Source: Selenomonas sp. (lineage in GTDB: Bacteria > Bacillota > Negativicutes > Selenomonadales > Selenomonadaceae). From it: a DNA stretch of 41,237 bases. The notes beneath the pieces were generated by a model that was not told the DNA's origin, did not search any database, and saw nothing but the letters and a program-made list of their open reading frames with translations. The DNA is taken from NCBI GenBank assembly GCA_018052705.1, contig JAGPMW010000020.1:1-41237 (forward strand), given 5' to 3'. Shown one piece after another: positions 17,102 through 25,450 of this stretch. The translations under genes were made by a program, and so were the position numbers. The first letter of the stretch is position 1. Each line of letters begins with the position of its first letter.

Positions 17102-18067
17102 TCAGGCCAAGACTCGGGCCAGTCTTACCAGCTCCGGATCGAGCGTCTTTTTGTTATTGACGGCATCAAACAAGTTAACACCGACTACCTTGCCTTCATT
17201 GAAACCAAAGACAATATTTGTAGCCCCGGAGATAATCGCGAGTGCAGCTTTCTCGCCCAGCATCGAAGCTTTCATACGGTCTTCAACCGATGGCGACCCC
17301 CCACGCTGGATATGTCCAAGTACCGATACACGAGTATCGATACCCGTTTTCTCTTCAACAATTTTCCCAAGACCGATGGCTGAGCCAGCACCCTCGGCTA
17401 CAACGATGATACTGTAACGTTTGCCTGCATCATACATAGCCTTTAGCTCATGGCACATATCATCCAGATCATACTTGACCTCTGGTACCAGCACATACTC
17501 TGCGCCACCGGCAATACCAGTCATCATTGCCAGCCAGCCCGAGTTACGTCCCATAACCTCGACCAGCATAATGCGGCGGTGTGCTGATGCCGTATCACGC
17601 AGCTTATTGATTGCATCTACAATCGTATTGGCGGCCGTATCACAGCCAATCGTGTAATCCATGCCCCAAACATCATTATCAATCGTACCCGGCAGACCGA
17701 CAATCGGCAGTCCAGTCTCCTTGGACAGCAGCGAACCGCCCGTGAGTGATCCGTCACCACCGATGATGACCAGTCCCTCAATGCCACGTTTCACCAGATT
17801 ATCAAAGCCTTTCTTCCGCCCTTCCGGCGTCTTGAACTCCATGCTGCGCGCCGTTCCGAGGAACGTACCACCGCGCTGGATCAAATCGCTGACACTGCGG
17901 CTCGTAAGCTGAACGATATCGTCATCAATCATACCGGCATAGCCGTTATTGATTCCATATACCTCCACACCTTCGTAAAGAGCAGTACGGACCACTGCAC
18001 GCGCCGCCGCATTCATTCCCGGGCTGTCGCCGCCGGAAGTCATTACAGCAATTGCTTTTTTAATCAT
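17102..18067 (-). CDS. pfkA: ATP-dependent 6-phosphofructokinase
   Basis: Phosphorylates fructose 6-phosphate to the 1,6-bisphosphate, the committed step of glycolysis, as a cytoplasmic tetramer. The protein has the bacterial PfkA length (321 aa). MTSGGDSPGMNAA (9-21) and IIGGDGSLTG (101-110) bind ATP; the Gly in GGDGS is the ATP-type residue rather than the Asp of pyrophosphate enzymes. PGTIDND (126-132) carries the catalytic Asp130. VEVMGRNSGWLA and LGHIQRGGSPS bind substrate and effector. The ATG has AGGAGAG upstream. It has its own promoter and lies downstream of the PTS operon terminator, so it is a separate unit beside the sugar-uptake genes. Confidence 0.96.
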   Translation of the reverse strand: MIKKAIAVMTSGGDSPGMNAAARAVVRTALYEGVEVYGINNGYAGMIDDDIVQLTSRSVSDLIQRGGTFLGTARSMEFKTPEGRKKGFDNLVKRGIEGLVIIGGDGSLTGGSLLSKETGLPIVGLPGTIDNDVWGMDYTIGCDTAANTIVDAINKLRDTASAHRRIMLVEVMGRNSGWLAMMTGIAGGAEYVLVPEVKYDLDDMCHELKAMYDAGKRYSIIVVAEGAGSAIGLGKIVEEKTGIDTRVSVLGHIQRGGSPSVEDRMKASMLGEKAALAIISGATNIVFGFNEGKVVGVNLFDAVNNKKTLDPELVRLARVLA

Positions 18068-18130
18068 GAAAACATCTCTCCTATAAATGTATAGATAGTC
18101 GTTATCTATTCCAATAAGTCTCTGTTTCTT

Positions 18131-18159
18131 ATTTTACGAAACTCATTCACAAATGTAAA
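18131..18159 (-). promoter_or_regulatory. Promoter of pfkA
   Basis: Minus-strand TTTACA (18154-18159), 17 bases and TAAAAT (18131-18136). Both boxes are one base from consensus. It starts just after the PTS terminator. Confidence 0.7.
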
Positions 18160-18171
18160 GTATCAAACAAG

Positions 18172-18195
18172 AAAAAGGGACTGAAAATCAGCCCC
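18172..18195 (-). terminator. Terminator of the mannose-family PTS operon
   Basis: On the minus strand GGGGCTGA pairs with TCAGTCCC around a three-base loop, followed by TTTTTC. It lies 27 bases after the IID stop. Confidence 0.85.
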
Positions 18196-18221
18196 TCTCT
18201 CCAGAATATCCTGTGATATAT

Positions 18222-19049
18222 TTATTTTACGCTCATGATACCAAGCGCATAACAGATGATACCAATCGCAAACAGACCGAAGATGATAACAATCGCATTA
18301 ACTTTCCGTTTCATCAAGGCCATGCAGGCAAAAGTCATAAGCAGCGGAACCAGACCTGGCATCAGCTGATCGAGAATCCCCTGAACCGTCGTCGTAACGA
18401 CTTCACCTTTGGCATTGGTAATCTGGGATACAACAACTGGAATATTGACCGATGTCCATTTGTTGACCAGAGCACCCATGACGAACAGACCAAGGATAGA
18501 AGCACCTTCTGTCAGTTTCTGCAGCTTGTTGCCAGCTACATCCTGTACTACGTCAGTACCCTTCGTATAGCCGTATTTGATACCATACCAGCGGATAGCC
18601 AGACGGATCACATTGAACAGTACGAAGAAGATCAACGGACCGGCAATGCTGCCGCTGATTGCAAAGGAAGCGCCAAGAGCAGCCGTGATTGGACGAAGCG
18701 TGCCCCAGAAGATTGGGTCACCGACACCAGCCAGCGGTCCCATCATACCTACTTTGATACCGTTGATAACACCATCAGGGATATCTGCACCATTAGCACG
18801 TTTCTCCTCCATAGCGGCCGTGATGCCGATGATCGGAGCAGTGACGAACGGCTGCGTGTTGTAGAACTCAAGGTGACGTTTCATCGCCTGCTTAAGCTCT
18901 TCGCCTTCATAGAGACGTTTGAGGATAGGGACCATGCCGAAGCAATAGCCCAGAGCCTGCATACGTTCCATGTTCCATGAACCCTGTAAGAAATTCGAAC
19001 GGACAAATGCCCAGAAAAAATCACTCGAAGTAAGTTTCTTTTCCATCAT
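18222..19049 (-). CDS. PTS mannose-family EIID membrane component
   Basis: With EIIC it forms the membrane channel that carries the sugar inward for phosphorylation by EIIB. Family blocks are LTSSDFFWAFVRSNFLQGSWNMERMQALGYCFGMVP at the N-terminus and GVINGIKVGMMGPLAGVGDPIFWGTLRPI in the centre; several membrane helices follow, ending with FACMALMKRK and a last helix. The ATG at 19049 gives 275 residues and has AGGAGG five bases upstream (a second ATG follows at once); an open frame to 19070 is not needed. It is the last gene of the operon, 21 bases after EIIC. Substrate cannot be told from sequence: mannose, glucose, fructose, sorbose and amino sugars are all known for the family. Confidence 0.93.
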   Translation of the reverse strand: MMEKKLTSSDFFWAFVRSNFLQGSWNMERMQALGYCFGMVPILKRLYEGEELKQAMKRHLEFYNTQPFVTAPIIGITAAMEEKRANGADIPDGVINGIKVGMMGPLAGVGDPIFWGTLRPITAALGASFAISGSIAGPLIFFVLFNVIRLAIRWYGIKYGYTKGTDVVQDVAGNKLQKLTEGASILGLFVMGALVNKWTSVNIPVVVSQITNAKGEVVTTTVQGILDQLMPGLVPLLMTFACMALMKRKVNAIVIIFGLFAIGIICYALGIMSVK

Positions 19050-19070
19050 GTTTTCCTCCTTTTTCCTCAA

Positions 19071-19871
19071 TTAGTCAAGATCGTCATCAAGATCGTCTTT
19101 GGAACCGCCCGTTGCCGCAGTTGCAACAACAGCCTGATATTTCGGGTTCAGCTGAATGTATACGATTGCGCACACAAGACCGATGACGCCGAGAGCCACG
19201 AGGTTAAATGTCGTAAATGCAGCTACAACAAAACCGAGGAAAAAGAAAGGCATGAGGTATTTGGCGCCCATCATATTGATGACCATTGCATAACCTACAA
19301 CTACGATAAATCCACCAGCAACCTGCAAACCACCAGTGATAACCGGCGGAATTGCATCAAGCATAGATTGTACAGCGCCAGTACCGATATACATAGCAAC
19401 CAATGTCGACGGAATGGCTACACGCAAAGCCTGAATGCCCAGTGCACCCAGATGACAGATATCAATACCGCGGAGATTGCCTTCCTCAGCATAACTGTCC
19501 GCCTTGTGCTGAAATACAACCGTAATCGTACGACAGATAATCGTTAGAACCTGACCAGCAGCTGCCAGCGGCATTGCAATTGCAATACCAGCACCGACGC
19601 TCTGATGTCCAGCAATAACAAGGATTGTAGAAATAACCGAAGCAAGTGCAGCATCTGGAGCCATAGCGGCACCAATGTTCATCCAGCCAAGAGCAATCAT
19701 TTCCAACGTACCACCGATGATGATACCAGTAGTCATATCGCCCAAGATAAGACCAGTGAGCGTACAAGCAATGAGTGGACGGTGCATCTGGAATTCATCC
19801 AGCACCGACCCCATACCAGCAACTGCCGATATGATGAAGATAGCGATGATTTGCAAACTACTAAGTTCCAT
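19071..19871 (-). CDS. PTS mannose-family EIIC membrane component
   Basis: A 266-residue hydrophobic permease subunit of the mannose PTS family. It starts MELSSLQIIAIFIISAVAGMGSVLDEFQMHRPL and holds GLILGDMTTGIIIGGTLEMIALGWMNIGAAMAPDAALASVI, the classic EIIC signature. The C-terminus is an unusual acidic tail (SKDDLDDDLD). EIIC and EIID act together as the transport unit. The gene is separated from EIIB by 84 bases, the largest gap in the operon; that gap can form an AGGAAG/CTTCCT stem that might be an RNA processing point. Confidence 0.94.
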   Translation of the reverse strand: MELSSLQIIAIFIISAVAGMGSVLDEFQMHRPLIACTLTGLILGDMTTGIIIGGTLEMIALGWMNIGAAMAPDAALASVISTILVIAGHQSVGAGIAIAMPLAAAGQVLTIICRTITVVFQHKADSYAEEGNLRGIDICHLGALGIQALRVAIPSTLVAMYIGTGAVQSMLDAIPPVITGGLQVAGGFIVVVGYAMVINMMGAKYLMPFFFLGFVVAAFTTFNLVALGVIGLVCAIVYIQLNPKYQAVVATAATGGSKDDLDDDLD

Positions 19872-19955
19872 TATGTTTTCCCTCCATTATGTAATAAGAC
19901 CTTTAACTCTCAGGAAGATCCACCCCATACGAACCTTCCTTTATGAAATGGTGCC

Positions 19956-20432
19956 TTATTTCAGGACATCCATCAACATAACTTTCTTATCTGTATCAAC
20001 CTTGCGGATTTCCAGCTCGATTCCCTTTTCATTCAACTTCTTGAACGACTCGATATCCTGATCGTCAACCGAAACGGCGCCTGTGATCTGATGCTTGCCT
20101 TCATGGAAGCTCATGCCGCCAATATTGATGCTCTTGATGTCCACGCCATGCTCGACCATGTACAACACACTCGTCGGATTCGTAAACAGCAGCAGGCAGC
20201 GCTCATTCTCATATTTCGGATTGTTGTAGACACGAACCGCTTTTTCCAGATCAACAACATGTGATTTGATTCCGGCCGGTGCAACCTGCTTGAGCAGCGT
20301 AGCACGGATCGTATCGTTTGCTACATCATCATCGCAAACGATAATGCGCTGACAGTTTGTTACCTTCGACCATACCGTGGCTACCTGCCCATGGATCAGA
20401 CGGTCATCAATTCTTGCTAATACGATATTCAT
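19956..20432 (-). CDS. PTS mannose-family EIIB component
   Basis: A cytoplasmic 158-residue phosphocarrier that takes phosphate from EIIA and passes it to the incoming sugar. The phosphorylated His14 is in IDDRLIHGQVATVW, the standard IIB-Man/Sor motif. INIGGMSFHEGKHQITGAVSVDDQD is another conserved block. Its ATG overlaps the EIIA stop by one base (TAATG), so the two are translationally coupled. EIIA and EIIB are separate genes here, unlike the fused ManX of E. coli. Confidence 0.95.
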   Translation of the reverse strand: MNIVLARIDDRLIHGQVATVWSKVTNCQRIIVCDDDVANDTIRATLLKQVAPAGIKSHVVDLEKAVRVYNNPKYENERCLLLFTNPTSVLYMVEHGVDIKSINIGGMSFHEGKHQITGAVSVDDQDIESFKKLNEKGIELEIRKVDTDKKVMLMDVLK

Positions 20433-20863
20433 TATAAATCGTCCTCCTCGTCATCTGAAATCTGACTTGCATGGAACGTTTGCGTTCCATTCCTGCCGGC
20501 CTCAACCGCTCGCTCCATCAATGCCTTGACATCCGAACCGTCATCTGCCATCTGCGCGCTGCACATCTCAATAAGCATCGGCAGATTGACCCCCGTTACG
20601 ATGCCATATGCTTCATTGCTGATAACCAGCCGGCAAGCTGCATTATATGGACTGCCGCCAAACAGGTCATTCAGGAACAGCACGCCATCCTCGCACTTCA
20701 ATTCCCGGATTGCCGTCTCATACTTGGCAACCACATCATCCGGCCCCTCACCTGGAACCAGCGTAACCGCACGGACGTTGCTCTGCTCGCCGCAGATCAT
20801 CTCGCAGGACTTTACCAGTTCTTCTGCGAAACGTCCATGTGTACCAACGATAATACCAAACAT
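20432..20863 (-). CDS. PTS mannose-family EIIA component
   Basis: A 143-residue cytoplasmic carrier that accepts phosphate from HPr on His9 (IIVGTHGRFAEELVKS). The FLNDLFGGSPYNAA block is typical of EIIA-Man. The C-terminus is acidic (SDDEEDD), like that of EIIC. First gene of the operon, with a ribosome site GGAGGTAATG before its start. Transcription is predicted from the sigma-54 promoter about 95 bases upstream. HPr and enzyme I are not in this window. Confidence 0.95.
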   Translation of the reverse strand: MFGIIVGTHGRFAEELVKSCEMICGEQSNVRAVTLVPGEGPDDVVAKYETAIRELKCEDGVLFLNDLFGGSPYNAACRLVISNEAYGIVTGVNLPMLIEMCSAQMADDGSDVKALMERAVEAGRNGTQTFHASQISDDEEDDL

Positions 20864-20956
20864 TCACATTACCTCCTTAAAAAAAATCATTCCCCTGAAA
20901 TCAATATACTTGAATCTGAATGTTACGGGCTGATTCTGCCTTATGCCTTTTAATAA

Positions 20957-20972
20957 TGCAATTTCCGTGCCA
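20957..20972 (-). promoter_or_regulatory. Sigma-54 (-24/-12) promoter of the PTS operon
   Basis: The minus strand reads TGGCACGGAAATTGCA, a full match to the sigma-54 consensus, with GG at -24 and GC at -12 in the correct spacing. It needs RpoN, encoded at 1771-3135, and an AAA+ activator, encoded next door at 21187-23985. The start point should be near 20945. Confidence 0.92.
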
Positions 20973-21056
20973 ACTTTGTGTATTAAAACGAAATCTTCCT
21001 CTTTCGCTTGGTTTCATTGGCTTTTTCAGCTTTTTTTCATATACTTTTTCTTACTC

Positions 21057-21114
21057 TGATACTATGAATATTATTTTGATACACTTACATATACTTTTTG
21101 ATACGCTCTGATAC
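21057..21114 (-). promoter_or_regulatory. Phased TGATAC repeats, likely upstream activator sites
   Basis: Four TGATAC copies begin at 21057, 21077, 21099 and 21109 (plus-strand orientation), spaced 20, 22 and 10 bases, close to whole helix turns. Two related CATATACTTTTT stretches (21039 and 21089) lie among them. They sit about 85-140 bases upstream of the -24 box, the usual place for activator sites of sigma-54 promoters. That they bind the LevR-type protein is inferred. The rest of the 323-base gap (20864-21186) holds the promoter, a T-rich leader and the levR terminator. Confidence 0.6.
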
Positions 21115-21143
21115 TGTCAGAAAATAAAATCTTGCCAATTAAA

Positions 21144-21177
21144 ATACACTGTGCAGAATCATATCCGCACAGTGTAT
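21144..21177 (-). terminator. Terminator of the LevR-type gene
   Basis: An 11-pair perfect stem (ATACACTGTGC with GCACAGTGTAT) around a 12-base loop, beginning ten bases past the stop. The T tract on the minus strand is moderate (TTTTAATT). Confidence 0.7.
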
Positions 21178-21186
21178 CATTATTTT

Positions 21187-23985
21187 TTAAATCATGTTGG
21201 CCATAAAGTAATATTCATCCTCTTCGAAGCGCAGTTTCAGCGTATCATCGAATACTCTGGCCGCCTTTTTTATCGCCTCTATTTTTTGTGTATCAACTTT
21301 ACTCTTATCTTCATTGTAGGCTAACGGGCTGCGGGTAACGATACGCTCCAATGCACAACCACAATGGACAATCAGCCGAATCCTCAATGGATTGGATAAT
21401 TTGAGATTCAGTTCTTTCTCCAGTATCCGGTCAAATTCCAGCAAAACGCTCATAACTTTTGCCGGGTTCAGATAAGTAAGGAACTTCTGCAGTGACTCCT
21501 CGCAAAGATTTTGAACCACCATGTTGCGCTTCTGCTTGGGCATCACCGTTATTTCCTGATCGAATACCAGCTCCGTCAGAAGCCGCTCCCCTTCACCGTC
21601 AATCAGCTGTTCTAAGGGAATGAACGGCACATTCATTCGCGGCTTCTTCATGCCAACAGCCGCCACAATACGATATTCCTGATTAATCTCCTCCAGCCGG
21701 TCATCCAGATGGACCAGGCCGACCGGAATAACCTCCACCGACCGGCCGGCGTGATGCAGGACATCTTCAACCAGCGATTTGAGTTTAAGCGCCGCCCCCT
21801 TCCCCGATGAACAAATTGTGACGATAGCCTCCGGTTCCTGACCAGCTGCCACAGATTTATTGTCAGTAAAGTCCATCGTCTCATACCCTTTGAAGTTAAC
21901 CAGCGACTCATAGATACTATCGAGGTCCATCCCCGCAATGTCCACTTTACGCATAGCTTCAAGAATCAGTGGCGTCGAAACCATATCCAGGGTACGTACA
22001 GGAATCCTCAACCGTTCAGAGAGCATTGTCCCAATATTGCAGAGAGAACCCATATCCGCGAGTATCAGGACCCCCTTCTTGCAGCTCATTGCCTGAAGCA
22101 TCGCTGTAGTCTTATCAAGGATCTCCTGCGGCCGTACCTCCAGCGGCATATCGACAGCTACGATATTCGTATCCGTTGAACTGAACAAGCGCTGAGCAAC
22201 ATCAACCATAGATGTCGCGGTACTCTTGCCATGTGTGGCCACGAGAATTGTTACTTTTTCCTCCAGCTCATCATCGTCCGAAGACTCCAGCAAAAGTGCG
22301 ATATACTCGATTTCAGCTCGCGGCACCTGCAAATGGTAATGTGTCTCAATCATATGACCAATATCTTCCGCCACGGTCAGGCATTCCTTATCCTGCGGAA
22401 TCGCCCCTTCAATTTCGGTGTACGGGATCGTCTCATTTGACTTGACGCGTTTCAGAAATGCCGACAGATGCAGGCTGAACGCATAAAGGAAACGATCGCG
22501 GTAACTGCGATTCATTCTTTTCTGCACATAAAGCGAGATCTGCTCTGAAAAATCGACCAATGCCTTATCCACAATTTTCAACAGGCGCTCCCGCGTGGTC
22601 ATATTGACTGAATTTTTTTTGTTATACAGATCTTTAACGTAGACATTGACATCTGTAGCAACAATCTGTTTAATCAGCTCATCACTGATGCCCTCAGTCT
22701 TCAGTAATGCCACCTTGTCTTCAACCACCTGATACAGATTGAACCCTTCTGTGCCCTGGTCATCACCTGCCAGTTGAATTTGGTTCCCCGACGGGCTCAC
22801 TACCAGTGGCTCATTGACATATTTCGTCAGCTCGGTCAGCGCCTGCCGGTTTGCCGACAGCGTCAGCAGTCCATCGCGCACATTGGGCGGCAGCATCTTG
22901 AAATCAACCTCAATATAATTTGGATTATCAATACCATTAAGAAAGGCCTGTGCACAAAGCAGTTTGATATTCGACTTGAGCTGCCCGACGTTGCCGCCGC
23001 CAATGCTGCCAATCAGGGCCTTGACGGACTCGACGCCGATGCGTACCGGTTTTTTAACCCGCTGGACTTCATCCATAAACAGCAGTTTGAGGATATCCAG
23101 TTTTTCCTCCAGGGTACGTTCAGCCAGCGGCTTAATTGTAATGATGTTCGGAATCCGGCGCACAAAAGTTTTAGTCAAAGCCGAGTTTGGATCTTCGGTC
23201 GTCGCACCAATGATCAGTACCTTGGCCGTCCGGCTGCGGGTTGTCTCACCCAGCCGGTTGAATGTGCCCGTATCCATGAAATAAAAAATCATCTCCTGCC
23301 CTTCCGGTGGCAGCCGATGAATCTCATCAAGAAACAATACCCCGCCGTCTGCCTCTTCGACCAGCCCTGATTTTGCTGTATCCGCCCCGGTAAAAGCTCC
23401 CTTGATATGACCAAAGATATGTGAAATCAACAGTTGCGGATTATTATAGTAATCCGCACAGTTGAATGTTACAAATGGCGCTTCATCGCCAAAGCGATGC
23501 ATGGATTTGCCATACGAGAACATCATATGTGCAAATAATGTCTTGCCGACACCAGTCTGGCCGACAATCAATGTATGCAGTCCATCAGGCGGATAAAGAA
23601 TGGCCGCCTTAGCCTGCTCTACCTGACGTTTCAGACTCTTATCCGCCCCAATCAGCCGCCCAAATGGATTGGCTTCTTCCTCGCCTCCGCAAAGTTTGCG
23701 ACACTCGTCAATATCCCTGAACTGGCAGGGACCAGCTGCGAGTTCCAGTTCCAACGCGGCTTCCAGCGATTCCTTATCAAAATAGCGGACCGGACGGCCC
23801 ATAAATTTCACGATCCGTCCCTGACGATGCAGTTCATTAAGTTCCTTGGATACGTTATTACGCAGGATATCGAGCGCTCCGGCAATTTCCTGCGCATCCA
23901 GTCCCACCGCGCCCTTAAGTTTTGCTTTCTTATACTCAGCCGACTTTTCTTTAATATAGTTATAGATTCTTTCACTGCGTTTCAT
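21187..23985 (-). CDS. LevR-type sigma-54 activator with PTS regulation domains
   Basis: Activates the adjacent PTS operon in response to PTS phosphorylation. Order of domains: an N-terminal winged helix (about 1-75), an AAA+ domain with Walker A GQTGVGKT (about 142-149), the sigma-54-contacting loop GAFTGA (about 196-201) and Walker B GGVLFLDEIHRLP, then PRD1 (FSLHLSAFLKRV), an EIIA-Man-like domain (ILVATHGKSTATSM), an EIIB-like segment (AIVTICSSGKGAALKLK) and a C-terminal PRD2 (IRLIVHCGCALERIV). Histidines in both PRDs and the EIIA domain are present, so HPr- and EIIB-dependent control is plausible. I prefer the ATG at 23985 (932 aa), which has GGAG eight bases upstream; a GTG at 23994 lies directly against that site. 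Confidence 0.92.
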   Translation of the reverse strand: MKRSERIYNYIKEKSAEYKKAKLKGAVGLDAQEIAGALDILRNNVSKELNELHRQGRIVKFMGRPVRYFDKESLEAALELELAAGPCQFRDIDECRKLCGGEEEANPFGRLIGADKSLKRQVEQAKAAILYPPDGLHTLIVGQTGVGKTLFAHMMFSYGKSMHRFGDEAPFVTFNCADYYNNPQLLISHIFGHIKGAFTGADTAKSGLVEEADGGVLFLDEIHRLPPEGQEMIFYFMDTGTFNRLGETTRSRTAKVLIIGATTEDPNSALTKTFVRRIPNIITIKPLAERTLEEKLDILKLLFMDEVQRVKKPVRIGVESVKALIGSIGGGNVGQLKSNIKLLCAQAFLNGIDNPNYIEVDFKMLPPNVRDGLLTLSANRQALTELTKYVNEPLVVSPSGNQIQLAGDDQGTEGFNLYQVVEDKVALLKTEGISDELIKQIVATDVNVYVKDLYNKKNSVNMTTRERLLKIVDKALVDFSEQISLYVQKRMNRSYRDRFLYAFSLHLSAFLKRVKSNETIPYTEIEGAIPQDKECLTVAEDIGHMIETHYHLQVPRAEIEYIALLLESSDDDELEEKVTILVATHGKSTATSMVDVAQRLFSSTDTNIVAVDMPLEVRPQEILDKTTAMLQAMSCKKGVLILADMGSLCNIGTMLSERLRIPVRTLDMVSTPLILEAMRKVDIAGMDLDSIYESLVNFKGYETMDFTDNKSVAAGQEPEAIVTICSSGKGAALKLKSLVEDVLHHAGRSVEVIPVGLVHLDDRLEEINQEYRIVAAVGMKKPRMNVPFIPLEQLIDGEGERLLTELVFDQEITVMPKQKRNMVVQNLCEESLQKFLTYLNPAKVMSVLLEFDRILEKELNLKLSNPLRIRLIVHCGCALERIVTRSPLAYNEDKSKVDTQKIEAIKKAARVFDDTLKLRFEEDEYYFMANMI

Positions 23986-24018
23986 CTGTATCACTCCATT
24001 CCGATACTCTTGCCTACC

Positions 24019-24024
24019 ATTATA
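24019..24024 (-). promoter_or_regulatory. -10 box of the LevR-type gene, with TGATAC beside it
   Basis: Minus-strand TATAAT with no good -35 box. The same TGATAC seen before the PTS operon ends five bases upstream of this -10, and another lies across the start codon region. This suggests autoregulation by the encoded activator, which I infer only from the shared word. Confidence 0.45.
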
Positions 24025-24041
24025 ACAGTGTATCAGAAAAT

Positions 24042-24073
24042 AGAAAAGCCGGCCCTGTTACCAGAGCCAGCTT
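24042..24073 (-). terminator. Terminator of the small secreted protein gene
   Basis: A 12-pair stem (24046-24057 with 24062-24073, two G-U type pairs) with a four-base loop, followed on the minus strand by TTTTCTATTTT. It abuts the promoter of the LevR-type gene. Confidence 0.75.
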
Positions 24074-24081
24074 CGCAGTCA

Positions 24082-24519
24082 TCATTTCTTGTCGTTTGGA
24101 CTTTTCGTAGTTTCCTTGGGAATCGGCTTTAGGAAGAAATTCTCCAGTTCCCCCTGCTTGCTGAATATCATTACGCAATAGATAGCCGGCTCTTTTTCAA
24201 ACCCCATCAGGTAAACCATCTGATCAGCCTGATCAAAACGGGTCCAGCTTACAAAGCGTCCTGCCTTGCAAGCCCCAAGATTTTTTGCAATATCTGCACC
24301 AAGCTTGTTCATCTGATCCTGATTGACGGCTTTCTGCGCAATAGCCCCCATCATCGCTCTTGCTTCCACAGGCTTGTTCTTCACGAGCATTGTATCCATC
24401 CATCGGGCCGCCATGTCCTGCTCCGTTGAAAAATCCTTCACATCTGGTCCCGCCGCCAGTGCACTGCCAGACAAAGCCAGCATAGCCACCAGACAAAACA
24501 ATACTACATATTTTTTCAT
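24082..24519 (-). CDS. Small secreted protein of unknown function
   Basis: 145 residues. I do not recognise a family. A clear signal peptide (KKYVVLFCLVAMLALSGSALA, cut after ALA near residue 22) predicts export. The mature part is mixed helix and strand with two cysteines (GACKAG and IYCVMIF) that could pair outside the cytoplasm, and a lysine-rich tail. The content (VYLMGFEKEPAIYCVMIFSKQGELENFFLKPI) suggests a compact periplasmic domain. It is a single-gene unit with its own terminator. A weak promoter (TTGCTT, 16 bases, TAAAAT at 24553-24580) is possible. Confidence 0.75.
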   Translation of the reverse strand: MKKYVVLFCLVAMLALSGSALAAGPDVKDFSTEQDMAARWMDTMLVKNKPVEARAMMGAIAQKAVNQDQMNKLGADIAKNLGACKAGRFVSWTRFDQADQMVYLMGFEKEPAIYCVMIFSKQGELENFFLKPIPKETTKSPNDKK

Positions 24520-24594
24520 ATAATAATCCCCACCCTTCCCATATTCTTTTTCATTTTATCATACAAATATAAAAAAGCAATCAAAAACGCCTGA

Positions 24595-24639
24595 TAAAAA
24601 AGACTGCCCTTGAGGCAAACCGATGTCCCAAGAGCAGTC
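24595..24639 (-). terminator. Terminator of the trxB-grx-gpx operon
   Basis: An 11-pair stem (24602-24612 with 24629-24639) and a 16-base loop, followed on the minus strand by TTTTTTATC. Confidence 0.85.
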
Positions 24640-24645
24640 CCTGAC

Positions 24646-25191
24646 TCAAAGCAGTTTCTCAATATCCGCGGCCATAGCCGACGGCAGTGTCGTCGGCTCA
24701 AAACGTGCCACCACCTTGCCACTGCGGTCGATGAGGAATTTTGTGAAGTTCCATTTAATGGAATCCCCCGGCAGATATTCCGGGAAATTCTTTGCCAGTG
24801 CTTCCTGCAGCGGCTTTGCTACCGGATGAGATTCATCAAAGCCCTTGAACCCCTGCTGCTCCGTGAGATAGACAAAGAGCGGCTGGGCATTTTCCCCACG
24901 CACATCACCTTTCTCAAAGAGCTGGAACGTAACGCCATAATTTAGTCGGCAGAACTCCTGCACTTCATCATTCGTTCCCGGTTCCTGCTCAGCAAACTGA
25001 TTGCTGGGGAAGCCAAGAATCACGAGTCCCTGATCCTTATATTTCATATGCAGTTCCTGCAAATCCTTATACTGCGGCGTAAATCCACATTTACTGGCCG
25101 TATTCACGATCAGCAATACCTTGCCAGCATAATCAGCCAGCGAAATCTCCTCGCCACGAATTGTTTTTGCCTTAAAATCGTATACGTTCAT
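24646..25191 (-). CDS. Glutathione peroxidase-family thiol peroxidase
   Basis: Reduces peroxides. The peroxidatic site is NTASKCGFTPQYKDLQ with cysteine, not selenocysteine. FPSNQFAEQEPG holds the catalytic Gln, and IKWNFTKFLIDRSG holds the Trp and Asn of the family tetrad. Cys-type members usually take electrons from thioredoxin or a glutaredoxin-like protein, not glutathione. That fits the two genes just upstream: a glutaredoxin-like protein (12-base gap) and a thioredoxin reductase-like flavoprotein. About 181 residues. The ATG at 25191 has AGGAG eight bases before it; an ATG at 25194 and a GTG at 25200 are alternatives. Confidence 0.92.
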   Translation of the reverse strand: MNVYDFKAKTIRGEEISLADYAGKVLLIVNTASKCGFTPQYKDLQELHMKYKDQGLVILGFPSNQFAEQEPGTNDEVQEFCRLNYGVTFQLFEKGDVRGENAQPLFVYLTEQQGFKGFDESHPVAKPLQEALAKNFPEYLPGDSIKWNFTKFLIDRSGKVVARFEPTTLPSAMAADIEKLL

Positions 25192-25203
25192 CATTTTCAC
25201 TCC

Positions 25204-25434
25204 TTAAAGCCCCAGCAGGGCATCCAGTTTGGCCTTATCAAAGCTCAGTACGTAATCCTTGCCATCGACAGTCGTGATTGGCACGACCAGATCTCCTGAT
25301 ATTTTATAACATTCATCGCGGGCCGCATCATCGAGCTCAATATTATGCTCCTCAAATTCTACATTGCGCGACTTAAGATATTTCTTGACCTTATCACACC
25401 AGGGGCAGCTTGTAATTGAATAAACTTTTACCAT
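25204..25434 (-). CDS. Glutaredoxin-like (NrdH-type) protein
   Basis: A 76-residue single-domain redox carrier with the CPWC active site in ITSCPWCDKVKKYLKSR (residues 10-13) and the cis-proline region DLVVPITTVDGKDYVLSFDKAKLDALLGL. Small size and pairing with a thioredoxin reductase resemble NrdH redoxins. The ATG at 25434 has GGAGG eight bases upstream; the open frame to 25449 is not needed. It is the middle gene of trxB-grx-gpx and probably shuttles electrons between the two enzymes. Confidence 0.9.
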   Translation of the reverse strand: MVKVYSITSCPWCDKVKKYLKSRNVEFEEHNIELDDAARDECYKISGDLVVPITTVDGKDYVLSFDKAKLDALLGL

Positions 25435-25450
25435 AATACCCACCTCCATT

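Noticed and set aside
25080..25130. Selenocysteine at the peroxidase active site
   Set aside because: The codon is for cysteine and the frame has no in-frame TGA.
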